Below are positions 46,667 through 55,841 of a DNA stretch of 64,000 bases, one piece after another. The stretch spans positions 186,001-250,000 of the forward strand of contig PGZJ01000001.1 of the NCBI GenBank assembly GCA_002840055.1, written 5' to 3'. The notes beneath the pieces were generated by a model. The model made no database searches. It worked only from the letters and a program-made list of their open reading frames with translations, and had not been told where the DNA came from. This stretch comes from Gammaproteobacteria bacterium HGW-Gammaproteobacteria-11. GTDB lineage: Bacteria; Pseudomonadota; Gammaproteobacteria; Pseudomonadales; Pseudomonadaceae. Numbering within the stretch: the stretch's first letter is position 1; each line of letters begins with the position of its first letter. The translations under genes and the position numbers were made by a program.

Positions 46667-49600
46667 CTAAACCCCCAGTATTTGGCGCACGGCTGCGCGG
46701 TTGTTCGACAGCTCGGTATAGAACCTCTCTGTCCCCGAACGGCTCCATGCACGCTCTGCGACAAATTCGTCACTCATACCTACATAGACTTCCATGTTGT
46801 TCTTCAACGTTGTTTGTGACGTTCGCGCGCCGTCAGAAAGGCTACCAACGTTAAGAACAGGCGCTGGTGCTGGCGGCGCTGGCACTCCGGCCAGGCCACC
46901 AGTTGAGTGATTTGCAGCACCGGCCCAGTCGTCCAGGGCGGCCATGCCGCGTTTGTTGAAATCGTCCAGGAAAGGCAGGGCGCCGGGCTGGGTGACGACT
47001 GCGGCGCGGGTCACAAATTCGTTGTTTGATAGCCGGGCATTGATGCTGTCGCTCGTCCCGGTACCGGGGCCGGTTACGTGACCACCCTCTGCAAACGCTT
47101 GGAACGCCATGGCCGCGACCACGGCGGCCAGGCCGATCGCTGCTGCGGATCCGAAACTGCCGATCGAGGCTGCGATCGCTGCCGGGGTCCATGCTGTGGC
47201 TGTAGTAGCTGCGGCGGTCGCCTGACCAGCGGCGGCCGTGTTGGCAGCGACGACGGATGACGTGGCGCGGGTTGTGTCTGCGACGGTCTGAGCAGCGGTG
47301 ACAGTGTTGATTGCCGCTACCTCGGCTGCGGCTTTCTGACCAGCTGCGGCGATGGCGGCCTGGCTGCCTTGGCGGAACAAGTCCATGATGCCCTGGGTAG
47401 CCATTTCGGCCAGGCCTTGGGAGGCCATCCTGGCCATGCTCTCTGCAACGCCAAGTAGCAGACTGTCGAGCGCGTCGCGCAGGTCGTGGGTGCCGCGAGC
47501 TAGGCCCAGGATGGCTTCTTCAAGTCCGCTCTGCAGGCCATCGCGCAGGGCTAGGGTCAGCTCACCGGCCTGGGTGCGCAGAGCTTCGAGCTGGACTTGC
47601 ATGTCTTTTAGTCGCTCGATCGCAGCAGGGTCGCCTGTGGCATCGGCAAGCTCCCGCATTAGCGGCAACAGCTTTTCAACTTCTACGGCCGTAGCCTGGT
47701 GCAGCTCGACGATCTGCTTGCGGGCTTCACGTTCGGATATCAACCCCGCCTGGATCTGGGTCTGGATCGACTGCTCGCGGCGGTTCTGCTCGGCATACAG
47801 CCGGTCGAGCTGGCGTTCCAGGTCTGCAAACTGCGCTGCCGCTTTCTCTATGCCAATCAGCTTGTCGACCAGCGTGGCGCCATCTGTGTCACCGCGTTCG
47901 CGCAGCCGCTGCTGCAGCTCGCCGTACTTGCGCTCGATCTCCGCGCCTGCGGCCTCAACGGCCTGGCCGGTGGCTTTTAGGTAGTCCAGCTGCAGGCTGG
48001 CCAGCAGCTTTGTGTCAGCCGCAAGCTGCTTGTCCATCGCTGCCTGCGCCTCGGCAGCAGCCAGCGCCGCTACAGCGGTCTCGGCGCGCTCACGCTGCGC
48101 GGCAGACAGATCGAGCAGACCCATCTCGTACTCGCGCAGCTCTGCGCGGGTCTTGCCGAACGTCGAGGCTTCTTTCTCAAGCTGCGCGATAAACCGTGCG
48201 GCAGCCTGGGCGTCGCGGTCTACCGGCGTCCTAGTCGACTTCTCTGCATAGCGCTGATTGATACCTTCAATATTGCGGGCAACAGTTGACTCATCAAGGC
48301 GAGAGTCATTTGGATTGGCCAGACGTATTGCTTCTAGGATGTCCTGGTATTCTTTAATTGCAATGACACGTTGCTCATCTTTAGTAAGATGTTGTTTGGC
48401 AATGGCATCAGCTTTCTCCATTGCCTTGATAGCCTCATTCTCGATTCTGGCCATCTCACCCGCAAAACGTGCTTCACCAGCTTGTTGCTCAAGGGCTAAC
48501 TCCAGGCGGTTTCGCTCCAGCTCAAGCGCCCGCTGAGCACGTTCATCAGCTTGGGTCGTTCCACGAAACCCGAGCACACCACCCGATTCTGTGAACTGCG
48601 GCGCAGGGTTGGCGGCGATCTGGCGCAGCTTGTTGTCCACATCAGCCAACTGCTGGGCCAGTGTCTGTTCGCGACCCACTCCAAGCATCGCATCCCAGGC
48701 ATCTGCAGCTACGCCCTTGACCGCACGCCAGGCCGTTTCGATGTATCCCAGGTTCTCGACGATCCTGTCTGATCGCTCCTGCATGGCGCTTGAGTAGGTC
48801 TCAAACGCCAGCTGAGCCGCGCCGGACTCGTCGCCCTGCGCCTTGAGTGCTGCGATCTGCTCGTAGACTGATGCAGTCAGGAAGTTCTGGCCTTCATTCA
48901 GCTTGGCAATGGCACCGACAGGATCTTCAGCGAGCTTGACATACTCCGCCACCGTGTCCTTCACGGCCTTGCCCGTCGCGATCTGGAGCTGCAGCGCTGT
49001 TTGCGCTACCTGTTCCAACTGTTCACCAGACAGTTTGCCTGAGCGCGCTGCCTCTGTGACCGCTGCAGCGGCCTGGCGCTGTGTACCGGCAACGGCACTG
49101 ATACGTGCCGCCATATCGGCCATCTGGCCAGAACTCACTCCCGCTGCATCGCCCGTCATGATCAACGCTTCGCGGTATTGACGCGCCTCGCGGGCTCCCT
49201 GTTCATACGCAACAAACAGCGCGCCGGCAGCAGCTGCTGCAGCACCCAGACCCAGAGTGACTGGGTTAATGGAGGCGATCAGCGCCCTGGAAGCGGTACC
49301 TATGCCCCCGAATGAATCCTTGACGCGCCCGCCCTGGGTGATCGCAACCTGCCATGCGGGCTCACCGCGTACCAGTGCATTGGTTATGCTGGTGATGCGC
49401 CCCGGGAGCTGGCCAGCAGCGCGGTTGTATTGCCCGGCGCTCAGCCCAGCGGTCTTCATGGCCTCGGATGTGGTGATCAGCTCGTTGCGCTGCTGCTGGA
49501 GCTTTGACGTGTAGAGATCGAAGGTCTCGGTATCAATCAGGTTGTTCGAGCGGGCATCGGCAAGTTGCCGCTCGGCCTTGTCGAGCCTGTCGAGTTCGCG

Positions 49601-50056
49601 CACCAGTGGATCGATCTGCCCGATCAGCTTTGCGAGTTCGGCGCTCTGCTTTTCAGCTGCAGCAGCCGAGGCCACGGCGGCTTCAGCCGCTCGGGCTTCT
49701 GCTGCGGCTTTCTGCTCGACTGCACGCTCGGCATCAAAATAGGCCTGCATCGCAGCGGTCTGTGCGCGAGCCGTGTCCTCGCTGCTGCCTGCGGCGCGTT
49801 CCTGGGAGAGTGTGAGCCCATCCAGGGTGTCGCGGGCTTCTTCCTGCGCACGGACCTGGGCCAGGCTCGCGGCAACCATGGCTTGTATGCGGGCGGCCTG
49901 TGCATCGGCTGATTCGCCGGCCTGGTTCAGCCGTGTACTGGCGCTCTCGGCCGCCTCACCGGTCTGCTGCAGAGCATCTTCCAGCCGCAGCAGCTCCTCC
50001 TGCCCCTGCTTGAGGTCAGCTGAAATACGGAGGGCGAGTTCGAGCTCTTTGGACAT
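46667..50056 (-). CDS. Tail length tape-measure protein
   Basis: 1129 residues, the longest phage gene here, mostly heptad-rich alpha-helix (Ala/Gln/Glu) with a hydrophobic stretch (about 270-290) and a C-terminal Ala-rich hydrophobic region (~950-1025). Such proteins set tail length and are ejected with DNA. By the usual 1.5 Angstrom per residue rule it predicts a tail of about 170 nm. Heads the third late operon, 60 bp downstream of a palindromic promoter-like motif. Confidence 0.93.
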   Translation of the reverse strand: MSKELELALRISADLKQGQEELLRLEDALQQTGEAAESASTRLNQAGESADAQAARIQAMVAASLAQVRAQEEARDTLDGLTLSQERAAGSSEDTARAQTAAMQAYFDAERAVEQKAAAEARAAEAAVASAAAAEKQSAELAKLIGQIDPLVRELDRLDKAERQLADARSNNLIDTETFDLYTSKLQQQRNELITTSEAMKTAGLSAGQYNRAAGQLPGRITSITNALVRGEPAWQVAITQGGRVKDSFGGIGTASRALIASINPVTLGLGAAAAAAGALFVAYEQGAREARQYREALIMTGDAAGVSSGQMADMAARISAVAGTQRQAAAAVTEAARSGKLSGEQLEQVAQTALQLQIATGKAVKDTVAEYVKLAEDPVGAIAKLNEGQNFLTASVYEQIAALKAQGDESGAAQLAFETYSSAMQERSDRIVENLGYIETAWRAVKGVAADAWDAMLGVGREQTLAQQLADVDNKLRQIAANPAPQFTESGGVLGFRGTTQADERAQRALELERNRLELALEQQAGEARFAGEMARIENEAIKAMEKADAIAKQHLTKDEQRVIAIKEYQDILEAIRLANPNDSRLDESTVARNIEGINQRYAEKSTRTPVDRDAQAAARFIAQLEKEASTFGKTRAELREYEMGLLDLSAAQRERAETAVAALAAAEAQAAMDKQLAADTKLLASLQLDYLKATGQAVEAAGAEIERKYGELQQRLRERGDTDGATLVDKLIGIEKAAAQFADLERQLDRLYAEQNRREQSIQTQIQAGLISEREARKQIVELHQATAVEVEKLLPLMRELADATGDPAAIERLKDMQVQLEALRTQAGELTLALRDGLQSGLEEAILGLARGTHDLRDALDSLLLGVAESMARMASQGLAEMATQGIMDLFRQGSQAAIAAAGQKAAAEVAAINTVTAAQTVADTTRATSSVVAANTAAAGQATAAATTATAWTPAAIAASIGSFGSAAAIGLAAVVAAMAFQAFAEGGHVTGPGTGTSDSINARLSNNEFVTRAAVVTQPGALPFLDDFNKRGMAALDDWAGAANHSTGGLAGVPAPPAPAPVLNVGSLSDGARTSQTTLKNNMEVYVGMSDEFVAERAWSRSGTERFYTELSNNRAAVRQILGV

Positions 50057-50115
50057 GGGGTGCGGTTACGGCCGTGAATGTGCAGCCATGGTGTCGCACG
50101 CGACATTAAATGTAA

Positions 50116-50132
50116 TTTTGCGCACGCAAAAA
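50116..50132 (-). promoter_or_regulatory. Palindromic late-operon motif, copy 1 (before tape measure)
   Basis: TTTTTGCG-TG-CGCAAAA on the minus strand, directly followed by TTACATT, a candidate -10 element. Same palindrome as at 55677 and 63785. Located 60 bp before the tape-measure ATG and just after a terminator hairpin, it likely drives the tail operon. Confidence 0.6.
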
Positions 50133-50151
50133 GAAAGCGGCCGCAGCCGCT
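50128..50151 (-). terminator. Intrinsic terminator after the G/GT genes
   Basis: Minus-strand stem AGCGGC, loop TGCG, GCCGCT (50136-50151) followed by TTTC then five T residues. It ends the head/tail-tube operon, 60 bp after the GT stop, and its T-run merges with palindrome copy 1. Confidence 0.75.
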
Positions 50152-50210
50152 CTGAGTCCTATCCGTTGGTTCCGACTGGCAGCTTCTTGCTGCCTCCCTG
50201 GGCACGCCAG

Positions 50211-50468
50211 CTATAACAATTTATTGAGATAGTCAGCAGCGTTTGTACCGCCTGCAAACGCCATATTCATGTCCATGATGTTGTTGTAACGCTGCCGCCG
50301 CTCGTTTGCCAGGGCTCTGTCGTAGTGCAGAAGAACCTGCCGGTGGGTATAACGGCCAATCTCTGCCGGCGAATGCTCAGCTGCAATCAGGACGGCGTAG
50401 ACGTCGCCCCAGCGCGGGCCGCCGCTACTGCTCTGTCCGCTCTTATGCGATCGAACACACGCCGCATG
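50211..50468 (-). CDS. Frameshift extension (T part) of the tail assembly chaperone GT
   Basis: Open frame in the -1 register relative to gene G, with no start of its own but continuous with it across a T-TTT-TTC slip site. It adds about 85 residues (HAACVRSHKSG... YAVLIAAEHSPAEIGRYTHRQVLLHYDRA ... DYLNKLL). The fusion of about 216 residues corresponds to lambda GT, which bridges tape measure and tail-tube protein in assembly. Confidence 0.75.
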   Translation of the reverse strand, partial: HAACVRSHKSGQSSSGGPRWGDVYAVLIAAEHSPAEIGRYTHRQVLLHYDRALANERRQRYNNIMDMNMAFAGGTNAADYLNKLL

Positions 50469-50860
50469 AAAAAAGGGGCATTTACGGTCCACCACAGATA
50501 AAGCAGCTCGCTACCATCCTTGTCGTTGAGCCCCCTTACCCAATCGAGCTCAACATCCGCTGCAGCGGCTATCAGCTGCTCGATGCTGTCAGTATGATTT
50601 GCCATGATACCGACAATCTCGTTCAGCGGTGGCACGCCACCTGACACGACCTGATCATGTAGATCATCGACAAAGGGTTTGTATAGCGGGTTCAGTTTCA
50701 ATCCTTCGATGAAACCATACTCCCGCATAACGATAGCCCGGCCAGCAATTTTTACAGACAGGTCCGGATGCAGGATTGCCAGATCATCAGCACCGTCCGC
50801 CGCTGGAGCAACAGCGACGGGATCAGCGGTGATGACCTTGGGTGGTTTGCGCTTTGCCAT
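50387..50860 (-). CDS. Tail assembly chaperone G
   Basis: 157 residues, MAKRKPPKVITADPV..., with acidic middle region and LYLWWTVNAPFF near the slip site. It lies between tail tube and tape measure, where lambda-type phages encode G and GT. The unshifted product ends TSTPS; about 26 of its residues are encoded beyond the slippery heptamer. Confidence 0.8.
   Translation of the reverse strand: MAKRKPPKVITADPVAVAPAADGADDLAILHPDLSVKIAGRAIVMREYGFIEGLKLNPLYKPFVDDLHDQVVSGGVPPLNEIVGIMANHTDSIEQLIAAAADVELDWVRGLNDKDGSELLYLWWTVNAPFFMRRVFDRIRADRAVAAARAGATSTPS
50468..50474 (-). promoter_or_regulatory. Programmed -1 frameshift site T-TTT-TTC
   Basis: In frame (..CC-T TTT TTC ATG..) with gene G. A slip of one base back gives the open frame leading to the T part without interruption. 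Fits the X-XXY-YYZ rule. Confidence 0.75.
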
Positions 50861-50872
50861 GAATTCCCCTTA

Positions 50873-51634
50873 TCAGCCGATTTCGATCAGGCGGCCGAAC
50901 TGTCCGAGCGGGCCGTTGGCCGGCTTGGACAGGTCACCCAAGGAGGTGAACGTCACCGGTGCGGACGCCAGCTGGTTACCCGAAGTGATCAAGCTCAGCG
51001 TCTGCAGGAGGCCAGCATCCACCTTGTAAAGCTCAAGGAGGAACGGCTGCTCACCCTCGGCCAGGTTCTTACCCTTGTAGCGCAACCGATACTGCTTGCG
51101 TGCAGCGTTCAGCATCGCGACATGGCGGGTGGCGGCATAGCTGTACGCGGCCACAAAAGGTTGCGTTGGCGCGGTTGCAGGCAGTGAAAGGATCTCTACG
51201 TCGCCGTACGGGTCGTAGCTGTAATGCTGGGGGTCCAGTAAAACCGGATCAGGTGTGGCGCTATCCATGATCACCATGTTGCTCGGGCCGAAATGATCCA
51301 GAGTAACCACATCGCCTACTGCCAATCCTGTGGGGAATTCCTCGCCGCTTGCGGTACCCGGTTCGGTCTGGGTCACAGTGCCCTGGGTAAACCGTGCAAT
51401 GTTGTCAGCGCTGAGCTGGAACAACGCTACGTTCCAGACCATCATTGGCTCGATACCAAAATTGCGCACCAGGAGGTTTTTGCCGCTCATGCTTTCGCGG
51501 TGCTGGACCATCGTTTCAGACAGGGTGCCTTCGAGCGAGTTTGCGTCACCCAGCTTTTTATAGGGGCCGTCCTCTGTAGGGCTGATGATCTCGCAGATCT
51601 GCAGCTCGCCCTTGCCATACATGTACTTTTCCAT
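50873..51634 (-). CDS. Major tail tube protein
   Basis: 253 residues. Beta-rich, soluble, with MEKYMYGKGELQICEIISP and ending GPLGQFGRLIEIG. Sits between a small DUF protein and the G/GT chaperone, the standard site of the siphovirus tube subunit; no contractile sheath gene exists beside it. Function from gene order and composition. Confidence 0.8.
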   Translation of the reverse strand: MEKYMYGKGELQICEIISPTEDGPYKKLGDANSLEGTLSETMVQHRESMSGKNLLVRNFGIEPMMVWNVALFQLSADNIARFTQGTVTQTEPGTASGEEFPTGLAVGDVVTLDHFGPSNMVIMDSATPDPVLLDPQHYSYDPYGDVEILSLPATAPTQPFVAAYSYAATRHVAMLNAARKQYRLRYKGKNLAEGEQPFLLELYKVDAGLLQTLSLITSGNQLASAPVTFTSLGDLSKPANGPLGQFGRLIEIG

Positions 51635-51637
51635 GAC

Positions 51638-51847
51638 TTACCCCTTCTTCGCCGGTTGGGTAGCAGCTGCAACAGCGGTTACAGCAGGCTCAGGCGCTTG
51701 TTCAGCACCGATGATCTTGTTCGCGACCAGCCATTGCTTTGCCAGCGCGTTGACGTGGATCGTTTTGCCAGCCAGTTCCTTTTTGCCAGCGTGTTCGTGG
51801 TCCTTGAGTAGCGTGACCGGGTAAAGATTTTGTTTCTTGTCGCTCAT
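51638..51847 (-). CDS. Small phage protein, 69 aa
   Basis: Core HEHAGKKELAGKTIHVNALAK continuing to QWLVANKIIGA is a recurrent small Mu-like phage protein motif (cf. Mu gp38 position/DUF2635-like). It overlaps the terminator protein gene by 4 bp and precedes the tube gene by three. A head-tail or tail role is likely; function unknown. Confidence 0.7.
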   Translation of the reverse strand: MSDKKQNLYPVTLLKDHEHAGKKELAGKTIHVNALAKQWLVANKIIGAEQAPEPAVTAVAAATQPAKKG

Positions 51848-52284
51848 GACTTGGTGCCTCTGAGTACATGGGTTGTGGTGAAAACATCTATCCAGAGCAC
51901 CCGGCTGGCATCACTGTCCACCGCATCGCCCTGTAGCCATTTAATCGCGTCCATTCCCTGAGGCTCCCAACCAAGCAGTGCGTCACGCGCATCGCCGATC
52001 AGGGGGCCTAGGTCCTGCAGCGCCTCGGCGCCTGATTGATCCCGGTAGTTACGCGCAACCAGGATGACGCCGAATACCGCCTCTGCACTGGCTGCGCGCT
52101 TGTGCTGCGGCGCGCTACCGGCCGGGTTGCGTTCGCTGGCCAGGACTACAAAAGCGGTGCCGATCCGGAAGTCGGTCAGGCTCTTTACCTGGTTGTATTC
52201 TGCTGCGCCCTGAACGTCATCCAGGCCGGGAACCAACTCCTTCAGCCGGTCAATAATCACTTGCGTATTGAGCGGCCGCATCAT
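51844..52284 (-). CDS. Tail terminator / gp37-like protein
   Basis: 146 residues: MRPLNTQVIIDRLKELVPGL then strands ... AEAVFGVILVARNYRD ... and ending VFTTTHVLRG, the layout of Mu gp37/phage tail-terminator proteins that cap the tail tube at the head end. Overlaps gp36 by 4 bp. Confidence 0.75.
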   Translation of the reverse strand: MMRPLNTQVIIDRLKELVPGLDDVQGAAEYNQVKSLTDFRIGTAFVVLASERNPAGSAPQHKRAASAEAVFGVILVARNYRDQSGAEALQDLGPLIGDARDALLGWEPQGMDAIKWLQGDAVDSDASRVLWIDVFTTTHVLRGTKS

Positions 52285-52796
52285 CTGAAGAACTTCAACT
52301 GGCCGCGATTGAACACGTTAGGCGAGGCTTCAAAGCGCACGTCCAGGCTGTTCGGGTCAGTCTGAATCGGGTCATCCGCACCCAGGCTGAACTTGCCATC
52401 TGCGGTCAGCTGCAGCAGCTTCATGGCATCGCGGTAGTCGCGCACGATTGGATCATTGCTCTCGGTGCTCAGCCGGTGCTGGTGCAGGTAGTACCGCACA
52501 ATGGCACGGCACCAGACCGTGACCATGTCCGGTACCGGATCCAGCGGCAAGTACCCACGCCGGGCCAGAAAGCCGTCAATCACGGCCTGCGCATCCCTGG
52601 TGGCATCGTCGATGCGCTCCAGGGCGGCATCAGCCCGTTCATTCTCGTCGGCAGTCCAGCTGCTGCGGTCGCCGCCCGTGAGGGAGACTTCCATCAGCGC
52701 ATCCGGCACTACACGCAGGTGCGCGGGCGTGGCCACCTGGGCCAGTTCGCGTGCACCTGGGCGCTCGGCCAGTTGGGCGTGGGTGATGTAGGTCAT
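52281..52796 (-). CDS. Mu gp36-like protein (DUF1320)
   Basis: 171 residues, MTYITHAQLAERPGARELAQV, with IDDATRDAQAVIDGFLARRGYLPLD, typical of DUF1320/gp36 head-completion (connector) proteins. Follows gp35 by overlap. Probably joins portal and tail. Confidence 0.85.
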   Translation of the reverse strand: MTYITHAQLAERPGARELAQVATPAHLRVVPDALMEVSLTGGDRSSWTADENERADAALERIDDATRDAQAVIDGFLARRGYLPLDPVPDMVTVWCRAIVRYYLHQHRLSTESNDPIVRDYRDAMKLLQLTADGKFSLGADDPIQTDPNSLDVRFEASPNVFNRGQLKFFR

Positions 52797-53218
52797 GCCA
52801 GGCGCTCACCGAAATGAGAAAACTCGCCCCGTTTAACCACCAGGTTCGGATCCGCCATCAACTGCTCGACCTGGGCATCTGTGAGCGCACTCAGGGCAAT
52901 GCCATAACCCTCGCGGGTAAAGCGGAAGCCGCAGCGGCGGAACGATTCAGGCACCGACCGGATCCACAGCCCATCAACGACATTGCCTTCCATGGCGGTC
53001 TCCGGGCTGGGCGTTTCCTGTGCGCCCTGGGGCGCAGTTGCGGCCGAAGCCGCGTTCGCGGTGGGTTGTTCAGTTACAGGAGCGGCCGGATCGCCACCCT
53101 GAACCACTGGCGCGGCAGCTGCACCCGTGGTTTCAAGATTCTCCAAAGGCTTTTCATCCTTAGGAGTCGTGCTGGCAGCGGGCTTGGCGCCCGATGCCGG
53201 TTTACGATTTGCAGTCAT
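52793..53218 (-). CDS. Mu gp35/HI1506-like protein
   Basis: 141 residues. A long Ala/Pro/Thr-rich disordered N-terminal half (about 1-75) precedes a small C-terminal domain (VDGLWIRSVPESFRRCGFRFTREGYGI) as in FluMu gp35/HI1506 proteins. Located directly after gpT. Role in head structure inferred from conserved position. Confidence 0.8.
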   Translation of the reverse strand: MTANRKPASGAKPAASTTPKDEKPLENLETTGAAAAPVVQGGDPAAPVTEQPTANAASAATAPQGAQETPSPETAMEGNVVDGLWIRSVPESFRRCGFRFTREGYGIALSALTDAQVEQLMADPNLVVKRGEFSHFGERLA

Positions 53219-53233
53219 GGCGTCATCCGTCTC

Positions 53234-54127
53234 TTAGGCGAGCCAGGGCGTGACGAGAACGTCCACCACGTCGCGGTTGATGTTGGTGGCGCCGGCGGCA
53301 TTACGCTCAGCCTTGACCACTTCCAGCGCCTGTTCCCGCAGGCTCGGCGGCACGACCAGCAGCTTGGGACGGATGCCGAGGATCTTGCCCTTGTCACCCT
53401 TCATCCCCTGCATCGCAGCGTAGGCGGTCCCGAAGTTGGCGGCGTTCAGTTCCTGACGGCTGGCGTGCGCTAGCTGCCAGAGGCCAAAGCCGACGTTCAA
53501 GCGCGCATCTACTCCGTAGATGTATTCCTTGCGCATGAACACGTTCTCGTCCTTTTCCTGGTCCTGCTGGACGAAGTTGTAGTTCTTGCGCATCTGCAGA
53601 ATCAGCGGCTTCATCACGCGGGTGGTGTCCAGCAGGAACCAGGGCGTACCGCTGCCGCCGGATGAGTTGCTGACCGAGACTTCCGCGCCAGCGACGTTGA
53701 TCACCGGGTGATCAGTATCAAAGAAGGGCTGACCGTCATAGCACAGATCAGTGAAACCCTTTTTCAACAGCTCATACACCAGAGTGGCGGGATGCTCTGC
53801 AGCGTCCTGGCCCAACTGCGCCATCATTGGCGAGAAAATGCCCAGGTTGTCGTCCTCGATGTTCTCGCGGGGCACACCCACAGTGTTCTCGAACGTTTTG
53901 TTCTTGATGGTGTAGTCATGCAGTTTCAGGTTCTGAATGACGCGGTCGCCGATCCACTCGCGGAAGGCGGTTGTCTTGCCCAGCCAGCCGTACTCCTCGG
54001 CAGAGGTGGTCGACGGAACGGTCAGGGTGAACTGATCGAAGTCCGGAGTAGCACCTGCAAACCCAGTCTGGAATGCGGCTTTAAACCCGATATACAGCGT
54101 GCGCAGGTTCGTCTGGTTAATGATCAT
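53234..54127 (-). CDS. Major capsid protein, Mu gpT family
   Basis: 297 residues. MIINQTNLRTLYIGFKAAFQ and YGWLGKTTAFREWIGDRVI..., with FFDTDHPVI, match Mu-like gpT major head subunits. It assembles the icosahedral shell over scaffold derived from gpI. 11 bp after the decoration protein gene. Confidence 0.95.
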   Translation of the reverse strand: MIINQTNLRTLYIGFKAAFQTGFAGATPDFDQFTLTVPSTTSAEEYGWLGKTTAFREWIGDRVIQNLKLHDYTIKNKTFENTVGVPRENIEDDNLGIFSPMMAQLGQDAAEHPATLVYELLKKGFTDLCYDGQPFFDTDHPVINVAGAEVSVSNSSGGSGTPWFLLDTTRVMKPLILQMRKNYNFVQQDQEKDENVFMRKEYIYGVDARLNVGFGLWQLAHASRQELNAANFGTAYAAMQGMKGDKGKILGIRPKLLVVPPSLREQALEVVKAERNAAGATNINRDVVDVLVTPWLA

Positions 54128-54138
54128 CAGTGAATCTC

Positions 54139-54546
54139 CTAGATGGTTACCCAGACGCCAGCGCTATCGACATCATCGATAGTGCCTGCAACCGAGCGGG
54201 TACTGGTGGCGTCGGTTTTGGCGACGGTTTGGTCATCGACGATGTAGGCCAGCTCGCCGATATCGGCGCGGGTGATCTCGTCGGCGCTGGCGCTGTTGGC
54301 AAAATGAAATGTGCCCCGGCGGCTTTCTACGCTCTTGTCACCTGCCGCACCATCGCGGTTGTCAACGTGCTCCTGGGCCACGCCGCGCGCGGTCAGGGTG
54401 GCGGAGGTACTGCCCGGCACCGCATTGCCCGCAGCGTTCAGGCAGACGATCGAGCCGGTGAAAATGCGGGTGGCCGCCGCCACCGGGTCATTGAACTGCA
54501 CGCCATCCCGGCGATTGGTGTTGCGGTCTTGAGTCAGCGCGGCCAT
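54139..54546 (-). CDS. Capsid cement/decoration-like protein
   Basis: 135 residues with beta-rich sequence (RIFTGSIVCLNAAGNAVPG, DIGELAYIVDDQTVAKT) like DUF2190-type head-stabilising proteins. Lies between the protease/scaffold gpI and the major capsid gene, the usual place. No other motif. Confidence 0.75.
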   Translation of the reverse strand: MAALTQDRNTNRRDGVQFNDPVAAATRIFTGSIVCLNAAGNAVPGSTSATLTARGVAQEHVDNRDGAAGDKSVESRRGTFHFANSASADEITRADIGELAYIVDDQTVAKTDATSTRSVAGTIDDVDSAGVWVTI

Positions 54547-54547
54547 G

Positions 54548-55651
54548 TCATGCCCCCTTTGCTGCTTTGAATTGCTCAGCGGTCAGGTTGAGCTGGCTGC
54601 ACACGGCCAGTTCATCCTGCGTGAGTCCGGTGCCGTCGTCGGCGATGTGCTGGCCCTTGGTCTGACTGGACAGCAGCACAGACAACGGCGTGGCCGCATC
54701 CAGGTAGCTGTTCAGCGCCGCGACATTGGTCTTTGCCAGGTCTCGCGCCCAGGGCTCCAGGGCCTTGGCCAAACGACCATCTTCAATCGCGGCATTGATC
54801 AGGGTGTTGGTATCCACCTCGTCACGTGCCTGCAGGCGTGCACTGAGTGCGGCGACTTCGCCCTGCAGCTGCTGCACCGCAGCCACCGGCACAAACTGTG
54901 CGGGGTCGGCAGTAGCGGCTTTCTGCATCAACGCGCTGCAGGCGGTGACGATGGTGGCCTGGTCGGCCTTGTCGTCCAGCTTGAGCGCTTTGCGCAGATC
55001 GGAGAGTGGGTCAGCGGTCAGGCGGGCATTGAGCGCAGCCACGGCCTGGTCGGGTGTAGCGTTTTCGGCGAGGCCGAGGGCGGCAATAAGCGCCACGAGC
55101 AGTTTATCCACGGATACATCCTCTGGTTGGTAATGCCCGAAAGTGGCAGCGGCAATCAGGGCAATGCCCTCCATGCCGTGCACCGCCGGGGTGTTGGTAA
55201 GCGCGCCCATGTGCAGCTCCTGGACGACACCGGTGGTGCCGTCGTAGCCGAACACGGGACTGAAATACATGTATTCCCGCTTGGCGCGGGACTCCATGGC
55301 GCGGTCGGTCAGCTCTGCCACGGCCCACAGGCCCTGGTCATCCCATTCCAGGCCCTTGAACCAGCCAGCTGCGGGTGCGGGCTGGCCGTTCTTTTCCTTG
55401 TTCAGGGTCTGGTGGTCGTAGTCGATAACCAGCGGCTGGCGCCGCGCATTGAACCGCTCGATGACCACCTGGGCCGTCGCGGCGTCGATATACCAGCCGG
55501 GCACATCCAGCGGGCGGCCATCGGCCGGCTGAAACAAACCTGCAGGGGTGACCTGAATGCGCACTAAGTTTCCGTCTGCCTGTGAGGGCATCTGGAAACT
55601 GCATGGTGCAACAGCGATAAGGTGGGCTGGTTTCGTCTTCATGGGCCCCAT
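54548..55651 (-). CDS. Mu gpI-like prohead protease/scaffold
   Basis: 367 residues from ATG 55651 (AGGG 7 nt upstream; ATG 55642 also possible). The N-terminal protease domain (GLFQPADGRPLDVPGWYI, VIDYDHQT, YFSPVF, ALTNTPAVHGM) is followed by an Ala-rich helical scaffold region. It processes and scaffolds the prohead. Starts the second late operon just after palindrome copy 2. Confidence 0.92.
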   Translation of the reverse strand: MGPMKTKPAHLIAVAPCSFQMPSQADGNLVRIQVTPAGLFQPADGRPLDVPGWYIDAATAQVVIERFNARRQPLVIDYDHQTLNKEKNGQPAPAAGWFKGLEWDDQGLWAVAELTDRAMESRAKREYMYFSPVFGYDGTTGVVQELHMGALTNTPAVHGMEGIALIAAATFGHYQPEDVSVDKLLVALIAALGLAENATPDQAVAALNARLTADPLSDLRKALKLDDKADQATIVTACSALMQKAATADPAQFVPVAAVQQLQGEVAALSARLQARDEVDTNTLINAAIEDGRLAKALEPWARDLAKTNVAALNSYLDAATPLSVLLSSQTKGQHIADDGTGLTQDELAVCSQLNLTAEQFKAAKGA

Positions 55652-55676
55652 GATTGGACCCTGCGCGCGCAATGTC

Positions 55677-55694
55677 TTTTTGCGTGCGCAAAAA
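55677..55694 (-). promoter_or_regulatory. Palindromic late-operon motif, copy 2 (before gpI)
   Basis: Perfect TTTTTGCG-CA-CGCAAAAA on the minus strand followed by GACATT, 26 bp before the gpI start. Same element as copies at 50116 and 63785. The 190-bp gap 55652-55841 contains no gene otherwise. Confidence 0.6.
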
Positions 55695-55841
55695 CTTAAT
55701 GCAGTAAGGGAAACAGGTTGGATCGGGAATAGCCTAGCGATCTACCGGCGCGACGGCGTCCACGCGTGTTTATAAACGTGTCCGAGGCGCTCTTTCGGGG
55801 ATCCGTAGCCTGCAACGCCTCTTAGACGCTTACAGGGCCTT

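Noticed and set aside
50211-50495. Independent 94-aa gene with its own start upstream of the tape measure
   Set aside because: No ribosome site; better explained as the -1 frameshift extension of gene G.
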